This document shows positions 8,227 through 17,351 of a stretch of DNA of 64,000 nucleotides, in pieces; within the stretch, counting starts at the first letter, position 1, and each line of letters starts with the position of its first letter. Source of the DNA: GWE2-42-39 sp034003625 (GTDB taxonomy: Bacteria; Bacteroidota; Bacteroidia; Bacteroidales; Prolixibacteraceae); NCBI GenBank assembly GCA_034003625.1, contig JAVEYG010000004.1, positions 1 through 64,000 on the forward strand, given 5' to 3'. Under the pieces are notes generated by a model. The model made no database searches. It was given only the letters and a program-made list of their open reading frames with translations, and had not been told where the DNA came from. The position numbers and the translations under genes were made by a program.

Positions 8227-9606
8227 ATGGATCGAAGACGTATTTTTATTTTTTCGGGAATCATACTTGCCATATTGGTTTCCGTTTTATTGTTCAGCTC
8301 TGCAGAGGACCATGAAACCCTTATTACCACACAGGTCAGGAGAGGTCCGTTCGATGTCCGGATTTTCTCATCAGGCCAGTTGGAATCGGAAAATTCACAG
8401 AACATCGACGCTCCTGAGAAAATGAAAGACCGGAGCCTGCGCATCTACGAATTATCCATCACCGATTTAATAGAAGAAGGCACTTTGGTCGATTCCGGTG
8501 ATTACGTTGCAACCCTCGACCACAAGGCTGTTGAGGAGCAGTTAAAAACTGTTCAGGATGAGATGGAAAAAACCCTGACCGAACTTCAGGATGCCAAAAT
8601 TGATTCTAACCTGACATTGAGTAATCAGCGCGATCAGATTGTAAATACGGTTTTGGAACTGGAGGAGAAAAAGATTGAAATGGAGCAGTCGATTTACGAG
8701 TCTCCGGCCATTCAGCAAAAGAAAAAAATGGATTACGACAAAGCTGCACGAAAGTATGAGCAGGAGAAAAAAGCCCTTGAACTAAAGACCCAGCAGCAGG
8801 CTAATAATGTAAACCGGAGGTTCATCAATTACAGGCAATTACAGGAACGTGAAAAAGGCCTGCAGGAACTTTTTAATTCGTTGGTTATTTACGCGCCCAA
8901 GTCGGGGATTTTAACGTACATGAAATATCCATGGGGCGAGATCGTATCGGTTGGTTCCATGATCAGTATGTACCGGGGGACCATCGCAAAAATCCCCGAC
9001 ATGTCGAACCTGATTTCCCGGACATTTATCAATGAAATTGATATTTCGAAGGTTAAACAAGGGCAGCAGGTGGAGATCGGGATCGATGCCTTCCCCGAAA
9101 AAAAACTGACAGGGGAAGTTGTCAGCATGGCCAATGTAGGCCAGGCAATGCCTAACAGCGATGCCAAAGTCTTCGAGGTGAAAATAAAAATTTTTGATAA
9201 AGACGAAGACCTGAAGCCGGCAATGACCACCAGCAATATCATCTTTGCAGGCACATACAGTGATACCCTGTTCATCCCGTCGGATGCCGTATTTCGCAAC
9301 GACAGCCTGCAATATGTGTATGTTAAGGAGCGCAGCATGCGAAAACAGATTGTCAGCTTAGGCGACCAGAACGAAAATTTTATATTGGTAAAAGAAGGAT
9401 TAAAGGAAGGAGAGGAGATTTGTTTAGTAGAACCTTCAGGCAGTTTGGAAATGAAATTTGAAGGGTTGGACATATACGACCGGATGAAGCAACAGGCAGA
9501 GGAAGAACAAAAACTTGCCGAGCAGGAACGGGAGAAGTATAAAAACAATGGGGCAACGATGGAGGCACCTTCCGGTATGCCTCCCGGGGTGACCATCCGC
9601 AAATAA
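8227..9606 (+). CDS. Periplasmic adaptor subunit (HlyD/MacA-like), first copy
   Basis: A 459-residue membrane-fusion protein anchored by one N-terminal helix (about 6-25), with no lipobox. There is a lipoyl-like region (residues 40-90), then a long charged coiled-coil hairpin (about 100-215, EEQLKTVQDEMEKTLTELQD onward), a second lipoyl half with LVIYAPKSGILTYMKYPWGE, the beta-barrel domain and a Gln/Glu-rich tail. It would bridge the FtsX-type permease encoded next to it and the TolC channel. The permease starts 18 bp after the stop. A second, diverged adaptor closes the operon. Confidence 0.88.
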   Translation: MDRRRIFIFSGIILAILVSVLLFSSAEDHETLITTQVRRGPFDVRIFSSGQLESENSQNIDAPEKMKDRSLRIYELSITDLIEEGTLVDSGDYVATLDHKAVEEQLKTVQDEMEKTLTELQDAKIDSNLTLSNQRDQIVNTVLELEEKKIEMEQSIYESPAIQQKKKMDYDKAARKYEQEKKALELKTQQQANNVNRRFINYRQLQEREKGLQELFNSLVIYAPKSGILTYMKYPWGEIVSVGSMISMYRGTIAKIPDMSNLISRTFINEIDISKVKQGQQVEIGIDAFPEKKLTGEVVSMANVGQAMPNSDAKVFEVKIKIFDKDEDLKPAMTTSNIIFAGTYSDTLFIPSDAVFRNDSLQYVYVKERSMRKQIVSLGDQNENFILVKEGLKEGEEICLVEPSGSLEMKFEGLDIYDRMKQQAEEEQKLAEQEREKYKNNGATMEAPSGMPPGVTIRK

Positions 9607-9624
9607 CCGCTAAATCTCAGTATT

Positions 9625-10977
9625 ATGATTTTTATACGATATTTCCACGATATTCTGATTGCGATTGAAGCTATTTTCGCGAATAAGGTAAAATCCATGC
9701 TGACAGCGTTGGGGATCATTTTCGGCGTGGCTGCGGTGATCAGTATGCTGGCAATCGGCAACGGGGCCGAACAGGAGATACTGGAACAAATAAAAATGGT
9801 TGGGGTGAACAATATCATCATTACGCCCAGTACGGTTGAACCCGATAGTGAAAACGGAAATTCAGCAGCGGCAGGCGAAGGCCAAGAAGGAGGGAGGAAA
9901 TTCTCAAAAGGACTTACATTGCCGGATGCACATGCAATTACCGAGGTAATTCCCACAGTGGCCAAAATAAGCCCGGTTATTTCATACAATTATTCCGTGA
10001 TCATTGACGGGAAAAGCAAACCTGTGGTACTTGAAGGAGTAGGGGGCAGTTATTTTGATATTTTCAATATTCAGCTTGAAGAAGGAACCCGGTTTAACGG
10101 GGTACAGGAGCAAAACGGGCTTCCGGTTTGCATTATTGGCAACAATATAAAAAATGAATTCTTCAAACAGGAAGACCCGGTCGGAAAACCGATAAAAGTT
10201 GGACAAATATGGCTGACGGTTATCGGTGTGGTCGAACGGAGGGATTTCACGGCGTCGGCTTCCGACGAAATGGGCATCAGCAGTTCCGATAATAAAATTT
10301 TTATTCCGGCACAAACGTTGCTGATGCGGTTCAAGAACAGGGGCATTATCAGGGCTGATGAAGTAGAACGGGCCAATTCGAGGATGTCGGCAAGAAACCA
10401 GGCCGCTACCGACAATACAAAAAAAGATTACAACCAGCTCAGCAAAATTATTGTTCAGGTAAAAGAAACTGAAGACCTGGCACCCACTGCCAACCTGATC
10501 AAACGGATGTTGCTGCGCCGCCATTCCGGTCTGTACGATTTCGAGGTAACTATTCCCGAGTTACTGTTGAAACAACAGCAACGCACCAAAAATATTTTCA
10601 ATATTGTGTTGGGCGCCATTGCCGGCATTTCGTTGATTGTTGGGGGGATCGGGATCATGAACATCATGTTGGCCTCCGTTCTGGAACGGATCCGTGAAAT
10701 TGGCGTCCGGCAGGCTGTGGGTGCATCGCAGAAAGATATCATTGCCCAGTTTCTTGCCGAATCCACCTTAATAAGCATTGCAGGAGGTGTCATCGGTATC
10801 CTGCTGGGGGTCGCCTTGTCGCGGGCCATAACCATAATTTTTGATATTAAGACGATTGTATCGGTTTTCAGTGTTTTGGTTGCTTTCGGGGTATCAGCCT
10901 TAGTCGGTATTTCATTTGGTTACCTGCCTGCTAAAAAAGCAGCGGAAAAAGACCCGGTAGAATCACTTCGTCAATAA
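9625..10977 (+). CDS. MacB-like ABC transporter permease (FtsX family)
   Basis: A 450-residue permease with the MacB topology: one N-terminal helix (about 22-45, MLTALGIIFGVAAVISMLAI), a large periplasmic MacB_PCD domain (50-320), then three C-terminal helices forming the FtsX core (GIMNIMLASVLERIREIGVR, FLAESTLISIAGGVIGILLG, VSALVGISFGYLPAKKAAEK). The C-terminal KDPVESLRQ is characteristic. It lacks the ATPase domain that E. coli MacB carries, and no ATPase gene is present in this operon, so the nucleotide-binding partner must be encoded elsewhere. Confidence 0.92.
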   Translation: MIFIRYFHDILIAIEAIFANKVKSMLTALGIIFGVAAVISMLAIGNGAEQEILEQIKMVGVNNIIITPSTVEPDSENGNSAAAGEGQEGGRKFSKGLTLPDAHAITEVIPTVAKISPVISYNYSVIIDGKSKPVVLEGVGGSYFDIFNIQLEEGTRFNGVQEQNGLPVCIIGNNIKNEFFKQEDPVGKPIKVGQIWLTVIGVVERRDFTASASDEMGISSSDNKIFIPAQTLLMRFKNRGIIRADEVERANSRMSARNQAATDNTKKDYNQLSKIIVQVKETEDLAPTANLIKRMLLRRHSGLYDFEVTIPELLLKQQQRTKNIFNIVLGAIAGISLIVGGIGIMNIMLASVLERIREIGVRQAVGASQKDIIAQFLAESTLISIAGGVIGILLGVALSRAITIIFDIKTIVSVFSVLVAFGVSALVGISFGYLPAKKAAEKDPVESLRQ

Positions 10978-10994
10978 ATTTTAATTGAGAAAAA

Positions 10995-12476
10995 ATGAAG
11001 AAAACATATCTATCCATGCTTATTTGTTTGGTTTCAGTAAACTTGTTTAGCCAGGAGAAAAAATTAAGTTTTTCGCTGGATGACGTTATCCATATCGCAT
11101 CCGAAGCTTCCATCGATGCCTTCCGGAATAAAAACATGTACCGCGCCAGTTACTGGGAGTACCGCTACTTCAAGGCCGATAAACTACCCAGCCTGACACT
11201 GGAAGCCATTCCTTTTGATTTCAACCGCTATCGCTATAAAGATTATAACTTTCAAACCAATGAAGAAGAATTTGTCCTGAAAGAATCATTCGGTTCGGAA
11301 GCCAACCTGTCGTTGAACCAGAACATTGCGCTGACCGGAGGCCGTTTGTTTTTAAGCACTGGCCTGGAGCGGATTAAAAATTTCTCGGGAAACGAAAACA
11401 CCCTGTTTAAATCTACCCCGGTGAGCATTGGATATACCCAGGATATTAGTGGTTACAATGACATGAAATGGAAAAGCAAAATTGAACCGCTAAAGTTTGA
11501 AAAAGCGAAAAAACAACTGATCCAGTCGAACGAGTCACTCGCATGGAAAGCGGCTACTCATTTTTTCAACTTGGTGGAGGCCCAGGTCGAACTCCGTGTG
11601 GCAGAGCAAAGCTTGGCCATTGCCGATACGTTATATAAAATCGGACGGGGACGGTTCCAGGTAGGAACTGTGACCCAGAACGAGTTGCTGAGCCTCGAAC
11701 TTCGTATGCTGAATTCAAAACAAGCCTTAAGCCGCGCCAAAACGCAGGTGCAACGGTACCAGTCGGAACTCAATTCATTTCTTTCGTTGGATAAATCGAC
11801 AGAGATCGATTGCATTGTGCCGTATAAAGTCCCCGACATACAGATCAATGCCGATGCCGCTGTTTCAAGCGCATTGACCAACAACCCCGAAATGATCAAT
11901 CTGCAACAGCGGATGCTCGAAGCCGATAAATTAGTTGCCCAGAGAAAATCGGAAGCGGGGTTCAACACCAGTCTTTTTGCCTTGTACGGGTTAGACCAGT
12001 CGTCATCCGATTTCAGCGACGTGTATAAAGATCCGGACAACAGCCAGCGCTTACGGATTGGCGTGAACATCCCGATCGTGGATTGGGGCAGGCGAAAAGG
12101 ACGTTACCAGATGGCCAAATACAACCGTGAAGTGGAAATGGCCAGCATCGAACAGGACAAGATCGATTTTGAACAAAGTGTCTTTCAGGATGTCATTGAT
12201 TTCAATTTACAGGCCGAACAGGTTAAAAATGCGGCGCTTGCCGATACGGTGGCCCGGAAAGGTTACGAAGTCGCTTTTCAGCGTTTCCTGATCGGGAAGG
12301 TAGATGTGATTAACTGGAACCAGTCGCGGATTGATATGGAAGATGCCCGAAGATCTTACATCCGGGCCATTCGCGAATACTGGAGGTATTATTATTCCCT
12401 TCGGATATCGACCTTGTACGATTTTATAAGCAATCAGCCATTGTCGGCTGAATACGATGTTTTACTTCAAAAATAG
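10995..12476 (+). CDS. TolC family outer-membrane efflux protein
   Basis: A 493-residue protein with a signal peptide (KTYLSMLICLVSVNLFSQ) and two long helical repeats typical of TolC: one around residues 180-260 (ATHFFNLVEAQVELRVAEQS, GRFQVGTVTQNELLSLELRM) and one around 370-470 (IDWGRRKGRYQMAKYNREVE, RFLIGKVDVINWNQSRIDME). It should form the outer-membrane channel and periplasmic tunnel for the MacB-like exporter encoded on both sides. It begins 17 bp after the permease stop and ends 5 bp before the second adaptor. Confidence 0.92.
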   Translation: MKKTYLSMLICLVSVNLFSQEKKLSFSLDDVIHIASEASIDAFRNKNMYRASYWEYRYFKADKLPSLTLEAIPFDFNRYRYKDYNFQTNEEEFVLKESFGSEANLSLNQNIALTGGRLFLSTGLERIKNFSGNENTLFKSTPVSIGYTQDISGYNDMKWKSKIEPLKFEKAKKQLIQSNESLAWKAATHFFNLVEAQVELRVAEQSLAIADTLYKIGRGRFQVGTVTQNELLSLELRMLNSKQALSRAKTQVQRYQSELNSFLSLDKSTEIDCIVPYKVPDIQINADAAVSSALTNNPEMINLQQRMLEADKLVAQRKSEAGFNTSLFALYGLDQSSSDFSDVYKDPDNSQRLRIGVNIPIVDWGRRKGRYQMAKYNREVEMASIEQDKIDFEQSVFQDVIDFNLQAEQVKNAALADTVARKGYEVAFQRFLIGKVDVINWNQSRIDMEDARRSYIRAIREYWRYYYSLRISTLYDFISNQPLSAEYDVLLQK

Positions 12477-12481
12477 GCGCA

Positions 12482-13726
12482 ATGAAAAAACGGATCATTC
12501 TGTTAGTTGCCTCGTTGCTGGTCGCAGCTGTGATTATTTTGTCGGGAATTGGCTTTGTAAAAAGTTTGTACCAGTCGGAAGAGGTTTACACTGTCAAAAA
12601 AGGGGAAATTATATCAACCGTCAGTTGCATTGGCGAAGTGAAGGGAGGAAAAGCAAGTCCCATTAATATACCTGAGGTTTTGAAAGACTGGGGTTTGCGT
12701 GTTTACGAATACAAGATGGTAGATATGGTGCAGGATGGGAAAATGGTCAATGCCGGCGATTATATTGCCAAGCTTGACGAATCGGACCTGGTAAATAATA
12801 TGAGAAACCAGGTTCAGGAAAAAGAAAAGGTAGATGCCGATCTGCGGCATGCTGTTTTAGATAGTACTGTTGTATTGACCGCGTTTCGCGAAGATATTAC
12901 CAATCTACTTCTGGACCTGGAATATGTAAAAATAGATCTCGAACAATCGAAATACGATTCGGAAGCCGAACAGCGAAAAGCCCGGATGAATTATCAAAAA
13001 GCTGAAATTGCCTTGGAAAAAAAGCGCCGCGATTATCACTTGGAACAGAATAAATTAAAAATCAGGATCATGCGCCACGAGAGCCGGGTAGAAGAATTGC
13101 AGAAACGGATTGAAAGGTACCAGGAAGCCATCAATGCCACCCGGATTGTTTGTACTGAAGGAGGTCTGGTAATGTTCGAGAAAGACTATTCCGGGAAAAA
13201 ATACTCGAAAGATTCAAGGCTTTACATTTATATGAACGGCCCGATCGCTGTATTGCCCGATATGTCAACCGTATTGAGCCTGTCAAACGTGAAGGAAATT
13301 GATGTCACCAAAATTCATTTAAACGACAGTGTGGCCATTTTGGTAGATGCTTTACCCGACAAGAAATTTTCCGGGCGGGTGGTGAAAATCGCGAATATGG
13401 GCGAAGACCACAAAAATTTCGATATGAAGGTTTTCAAGGTGGACATCCGGTTTGATTTCTCCGATCCCGAATTAAAACCAGGCATGACCTGCAGTAACGA
13501 TATTGTTTTTTGTCACGCGCCCAATGTGCTGGTCGTTCCGGTTGAAACGATTTTTGCTGAGAACGGACAGACTTTTGTATTTCTGAAAAACGGGGCGGAT
13601 GTCGTTCGGAAGCCTGTAAAAACAGGATGTGAAGACAGTAAAAACATCGCTATACTGGAAGGGTTGAACGAAGGGGACAAAATACTGATGTACAGGCCCG
13701 GTCAAGGACAACTGGCCGAGCTTTAA
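12482..13726 (+). CDS. Periplasmic adaptor subunit (HlyD/MacA-like), second copy
   Basis: A 414-residue adaptor with an N-terminal anchor helix (KRIILLVASLLVAAVIILSG), a lipoyl-like N-half (GEIISTVSCIGEVKGGKASP), a coiled coil at about 110-215 and the beta-barrel/membrane-proximal part (ILVDALPDKKFSGRVVKIAN, LKPGMTCSNDIVF). It is clearly related to the adaptor at 8227 (shared layout LRVYEYKMVDMVQDG versus LRIYELSITDLIEEG) but diverged. Two adaptors per operon could form a mixed hexamer or serve different partners. Confidence 0.88.
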   Translation: MKKRIILLVASLLVAAVIILSGIGFVKSLYQSEEVYTVKKGEIISTVSCIGEVKGGKASPINIPEVLKDWGLRVYEYKMVDMVQDGKMVNAGDYIAKLDESDLVNNMRNQVQEKEKVDADLRHAVLDSTVVLTAFREDITNLLLDLEYVKIDLEQSKYDSEAEQRKARMNYQKAEIALEKKRRDYHLEQNKLKIRIMRHESRVEELQKRIERYQEAINATRIVCTEGGLVMFEKDYSGKKYSKDSRLYIYMNGPIAVLPDMSTVLSLSNVKEIDVTKIHLNDSVAILVDALPDKKFSGRVVKIANMGEDHKNFDMKVFKVDIRFDFSDPELKPGMTCSNDIVFCHAPNVLVVPVETIFAENGQTFVFLKNGADVVRKPVKTGCEDSKNIAILEGLNEGDKILMYRPGQGQLAEL

Positions 13727-13948
13727 CCTGCTCTTAGTAAATATTGATTTTTGGATAAACTTTTTGTGCCCGGTTTTGTTCCGTTACAGGCAGGCAAAAC
13801 TGAATTTACCATGCCGGTCTGGCAAACAATTAAATGAGGTGTAATACTCTGATTTATTTCGTTGTTGGAACGCCCGGAATAAGGGTTACCAAATTGTTAA
13901 ACCGGATGCAAAAAGGAAATTACCTTTAATGTACATCATTGAAGGTTT

Positions 13949-13956
13949 TATCTTTG
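13949..13956 (+). promoter_or_regulatory. -7 element for mdh
   Basis: TATCTTTG matches TAnnTTTG and lies 40 bp before the mdh ATG. The rest of the 270-bp gap after the efflux operon shows no gene. Confidence 0.5.
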
Positions 13957-13996
13957 TTGGCACAAAAAAAGTACTAAAAAATCAAAAAAAACGAGT

Positions 13997-14932
13997 ATGA
14001 AAGTAACAGTAGTTGGTGCTGGAAATGTGGGAGCGACCTGTGCTCAGATTGTTGCCGAAAAAAACATCGTGCAGGAAGTTGTGCTGGTTGATATTAAAGA
14101 AGGCTTATCGGAAGGCAAATCGCTCGATTTATGGCAAACAGCCCCCGTTAATTATTATGATACCCGCTTGGTCGGAGCAACGAACGATTATTCAAAAACT
14201 GCCGGTTCGGAAGTAGTGGTCATTACCTCGGGCGTTCCCCGTAAACCAGGAATGAGCCGCGACGACCTGATTTCAATCAATGCAGGTATCGTGAAAAGCG
14301 TGACGGAAAATGTCATCAAATATTCTCCGGAAGCTAAAATTATCATCGTGTCGAACCCATTAGACGTGATGACCTACGCTTCGTACGTGGTTTCCAAATT
14401 TCCGAAAAACCGCGTAATGGGGATGGCCGGCGTGTTGGATACTGCCCGTTACCGTGCATTCCTGGCCGAAGCGCTGGATGTTTCGCCCCGCGATATCCAA
14501 GCCCTGCTAATGGGCGGGCATGGCGACACGATGGTGCCGCTGCCACGTTATACCACTGTTTCGGGTATCCCGGTAACCGAACTGATCGACGCTGAAAAAT
14601 TGGAGAAGATCATTGTCCGTACGAAAAACGGAGGCGGCGAACTGGTTAACCTGATGGGGACTTCGGCCTGGTACGCACCGGGATCGGCAGCCGCCCAAAT
14701 GGTCGAAGCCATTGTTATGGACCAGAAACGTATCTTCCCCTGCTGTGTAAAATTAGAAGGCGAATACGGATTGAACGACATGTTCGTTGGCGTTCCGGTG
14801 AAACTGGGTAAAAACGGTGTGGAAGAAATTATTGAAGTGAAACTGAACGAAGAAGAAAAAGCTTTGTTGAACGAATCGGCAAATGCAGTAAAAAGCATCA
14901 TGGACGTTCTCGACGGAATGAACATTTTGTAA
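13997..14932 (+). CDS. mdh: Malate dehydrogenase (LDH-like type)
   Basis: A 311-residue NAD-dependent malate dehydrogenase of the TCA cycle. The Rossmann motif VVGAGNVGATCAQ is followed by the acidic VDIKEG that prefers NAD. The substrate loop SGVPRKPGMSRDDL has the Arg expected for malate. The second Arg is in AGVLDTARYRAFLA and the catalytic His175 is in GGHGDTMVPL. It is monocistronic: -7 box upstream, strong terminator directly downstream. Confidence 0.96.
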   Translation: MKVTVVGAGNVGATCAQIVAEKNIVQEVVLVDIKEGLSEGKSLDLWQTAPVNYYDTRLVGATNDYSKTAGSEVVVITSGVPRKPGMSRDDLISINAGIVKSVTENVIKYSPEAKIIIVSNPLDVMTYASYVVSKFPKNRVMGMAGVLDTARYRAFLAEALDVSPRDIQALLMGGHGDTMVPLPRYTTVSGIPVTELIDAEKLEKIIVRTKNGGGELVNLMGTSAWYAPGSAAAQMVEAIVMDQKRIFPCCVKLEGEYGLNDMFVGVPVKLGKNGVEEIIEVKLNEEEKALLNESANAVKSIMDVLDGMNIL

Positions 14933-14960
14933 ACGCGTTCTGGAAAATATACCCTATCTT

Positions 14961-14992
14961 AGTGTCCTGCCAATTGGCGGGACACTTTTTTT
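14961..14992 (+). terminator. Rho-independent terminator after mdh
   Basis: AGTGTCC TGCC, loop AATT, then GGCG GGACACT followed by a run of T. The stem is 11 bp with one mismatch or wobble and starts 29 bp after the mdh stop. Confidence 0.92.
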
Positions 14993-15003
14993 CATAGTTA
15001 AGT

Positions 15004-15432
15004 ATGCTGGAAATCAACTTGCAAATAATAGAACTTGAGCACGACAACTACCACATCATGCTCGAAGGGGAATTCCACGACGGCAAAAAATGTATGTGGA
15101 TTGTCGATACCGGGGCATCGAAAACTGTGCTCAATAAAAATCTTGAAGACTATTATCAACTGATCGACACTGAAAATGCCGACGAATTTCAAAGCGCCGG
15201 CATCAACGAAGGAATGGTCGACACACAAGTAGGGATTACCGGACATTTGCGTTTTGGTAAATTGCTGATCGAAGATTTGAAGGTTGCCCTGATTGACCTT
15301 TCTCATGTAAACGATATTTATTCAAAATACTCCGACTACAAAATTGCAGGACTGCTGGGGGGGGACATTCTTAAAAAACACGGGGCCGTGATCGATTACA
15401 ACAAACAAAAAATCTTTTTTACTGCCCACTAA
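15004..15432 (+). CDS. Retropepsin-like aspartic protease domain protein
   Basis: A 142-residue soluble protein without a signal peptide. It carries the single retropepsin-type active site MWIVDTGASKTVLN and, near the C-terminus, the hydrophobic-Gly pair AGLLGGDILKKHGAVIDY, as in clan AA proteases that work as dimers. The substrate is unknown. It is short and begins just after the mdh terminator. Confidence 0.82.
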   Translation: MLEINLQIIELEHDNYHIMLEGEFHDGKKCMWIVDTGASKTVLNKNLEDYYQLIDTENADEFQSAGINEGMVDTQVGITGHLRFGKLLIEDLKVALIDLSHVNDIYSKYSDYKIAGLLGGDILKKHGAVIDYNKQKIFFTAH

Positions 15433-15527
15433 AGCAAGGCATATCCTTCAGCCTGTTTTTTCTGAAAAATAATCCGGGAACAATGGAACTGCAAAAGTGA
15501 AAAAATTTAATCTTAAACAATAGACAA

Positions 15528-16352
15528 ATGGATGTAGATGTTTTAAAGAATGCTTCGGAATGGATTTCTGAAATGATTATTACGTACGGTGTGAAAATTC
15601 TGATTGCAGCGATTACCCTTTTAGCAGGCCTCTGGGCCATCAGCCTTTTGTCGAAAGCACTTTCGCGGCTGATGGAACGCCGCAATGTAGATGTCTCCCT
15701 GCGCGGGTTCCTGAAAAGCCTGATGAGTATTTCGCTGAAAGCATTGCTGTTCATCACCGTTGTCGGGATGGTGGGGATACAGATGACCTCGTTTGTGGCT
15801 ATTTTGGGGGCAGCGGGGCTGGCCGTCGGGATGGCCTTATCGGGTACCTTGCAAAATTTTGCAGGCGGGGTGATGATCCTTATTTTTAAACCTTTCAAAG
15901 CAGGAGATTACATTGAAGCACAAGGCTACGCCGGAATCGTTTCCGAAATCCAGATTTTTATCACCATTTTAAAAACCCCCGACAACAAAACAATATTGAT
16001 CCCCAACGGAGGGCTTGCCACCGGGTCGATGATCAATTATTCTTCGGAAGCAACCCGTCGGGTTGACCTTTCGTTCGGTATTGCGTATGGCGATAGCTTC
16101 GACCAGGCAAAATCCGTAATTATGAAAATGATCGCCGAAGATACGCGCATCATGAAAGACCCCGCCCCGTTTGTGGCGCTGGGCTCGCTGGGCGACAGTT
16201 CGGTAAACATTACCGTTCGGGTGTGGGCAAAAACAACCGATTACTGGGATGTTTTTTTCGACCTGAACGAAAAAGTGTACAAACGGTTTCCCAAAGAAGG
16301 GCTCAGCATTCCTTTCCCGCAAATGGATGTCCACCTTCATCAACAAGATTAA
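15528..16352 (+). CDS. mscS: Small-conductance mechanosensitive channel, MscS family
   Basis: A 274-residue protein close to E. coli MscS (286). There are three N-terminal helices, the pore helix being FVAILGAAGLAVGMALSGTL, directly followed by the beta-domain signature FAGGVMILIFKPFKAGDYIE and the NGGLATGSMINYS segment. It opens under membrane tension to release solutes during hypo-osmotic shock. A second, much larger MscS-type protein lies at 47657. The DUF3078 gene follows after 12 bp. Confidence 0.94.
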   Translation: MDVDVLKNASEWISEMIITYGVKILIAAITLLAGLWAISLLSKALSRLMERRNVDVSLRGFLKSLMSISLKALLFITVVGMVGIQMTSFVAILGAAGLAVGMALSGTLQNFAGGVMILIFKPFKAGDYIEAQGYAGIVSEIQIFITILKTPDNKTILIPNGGLATGSMINYSSEATRRVDLSFGIAYGDSFDQAKSVIMKMIAEDTRIMKDPAPFVALGSLGDSSVNITVRVWAKTTDYWDVFFDLNEKVYKRFPKEGLSIPFPQMDVHLHQQD

Positions 16353-16364
16353 AAACAATACAAC

Positions 16365-17249
16365 ATGAAACGACTACTGTTCTTTTTGCTGATTATTCCG
16401 TTTTTGGGGTTTTCACAACTCCCTAACGACACCATCAAATACTGGAAATTGGGCGGTTCATCCGGGATTAGCTTTTCCCAGGTGTCTCTGTCGAACTGGG
16501 TTGCCGGGGGAAAAAGCTCTGCTTCAGGGACTTTTCTTTTTAATTCGTTTGCCAATTATTCGAAAGAAAACGTCAGTTGGGAGAATGCCCTTAACCTGGG
16601 GTATGGGCTGATGAAAGAAAAAGACAATGACGCAGTGAAAACTGATGATAAAATTGATTTCAGCTCAAAACTGGGGCTTAAATCGAAAGGGAAAATTTAT
16701 TACACGGCCTTGTTCAATTTCAGGAGCCAAATGACCAATGGATACAAATACCCGGACACCGACAATGCCATTTCGCGTTTTATGGCGCCGGGTTATTTTA
16801 CACTGGCCCTGGGCGTCGACTACAAGCCAACCGACAAGTTTTCGCTTTTTGTTTCGCCCCTGACCGGAAAAATGACCGTTGTGAGCGATGATCAGTTATC
16901 AGCGGCCGGGGCTTTTGGCGTTAAGCCGGGAGATAAAAGCCGTTCGGAAATGGGAGCTTTCATAAAAACCCAGTTCAAAACAGAAGTGGTTAAAAATGTA
17001 TCGTTGGAAACCAAACTCGACCTTTTCTCGAATTACTTAGACACACCCCAGAATATGGACGTTTACTGGGATGTGCTGGTGAACATGAAAATCAACAGTT
17101 TTATGTCGGCTAACCTGATTACCAATCTGATTTACGACCACGACATCAAAATTGCTGTTGACAAGAACAACGATGGAGTGGCAGATGCGGTTGGGCCACG
17201 CATTCAGTTTAAAGAATTGTTTGGGATCGGCCTTAATTTTAAGTTCTGA
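16365..17249 (+). CDS. DUF3078 outer-membrane-type protein
   Basis: A 294-residue protein with a signal peptide (KRLLFFLLIIPFLGFSQ). The family-typical opening is WKLGGSSGISFSQVSLSNWV AGG, and the remainder has alternating hydrophobic strands (YTALFNFRSQMTNGYKYP, FFTLALGVDY-like) ending in an aromatic-terminal strand (LFGIGLNFKF), as in outer-membrane beta-barrels. DUF3078 is Bacteroidota-specific and its function is unknown. It is likely co-transcribed with mscS. Confidence 0.85.
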   Translation: MKRLLFFLLIIPFLGFSQLPNDTIKYWKLGGSSGISFSQVSLSNWVAGGKSSASGTFLFNSFANYSKENVSWENALNLGYGLMKEKDNDAVKTDDKIDFSSKLGLKSKGKIYYTALFNFRSQMTNGYKYPDTDNAISRFMAPGYFTLALGVDYKPTDKFSLFVSPLTGKMTVVSDDQLSAAGAFGVKPGDKSRSEMGAFIKTQFKTEVVKNVSLETKLDLFSNYLDTPQNMDVYWDVLVNMKINSFMSANLITNLIYDHDIKIAVDKNNDGVADAVGPRIQFKELFGIGLNFKF

Positions 17250-17269
17250 AAATTCAGGATGCCATTTCC

Positions 17270-17333
17270 CAAAAAGAAACTCCGTTTCCCCTCTGTAAAA
17301 TTTTAATGAATCTACCCTGAGGGAAAACGGAGT
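17270..17333 (-). terminator. Terminator-like hairpin between convergent genes
   Basis: Arms 17319-17333 and 17279-17293 pair with one mismatch over 15 bp (ACTCCGTTTtCCCTC). On the minus strand the stem is followed by TTCTTTTT, so it best serves the DUF1080 gene ending at 17352. It has no T run on the plus side. Confidence 0.65.
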
Positions 17334-17351
17334 CAATACTGTGCTAAAATC

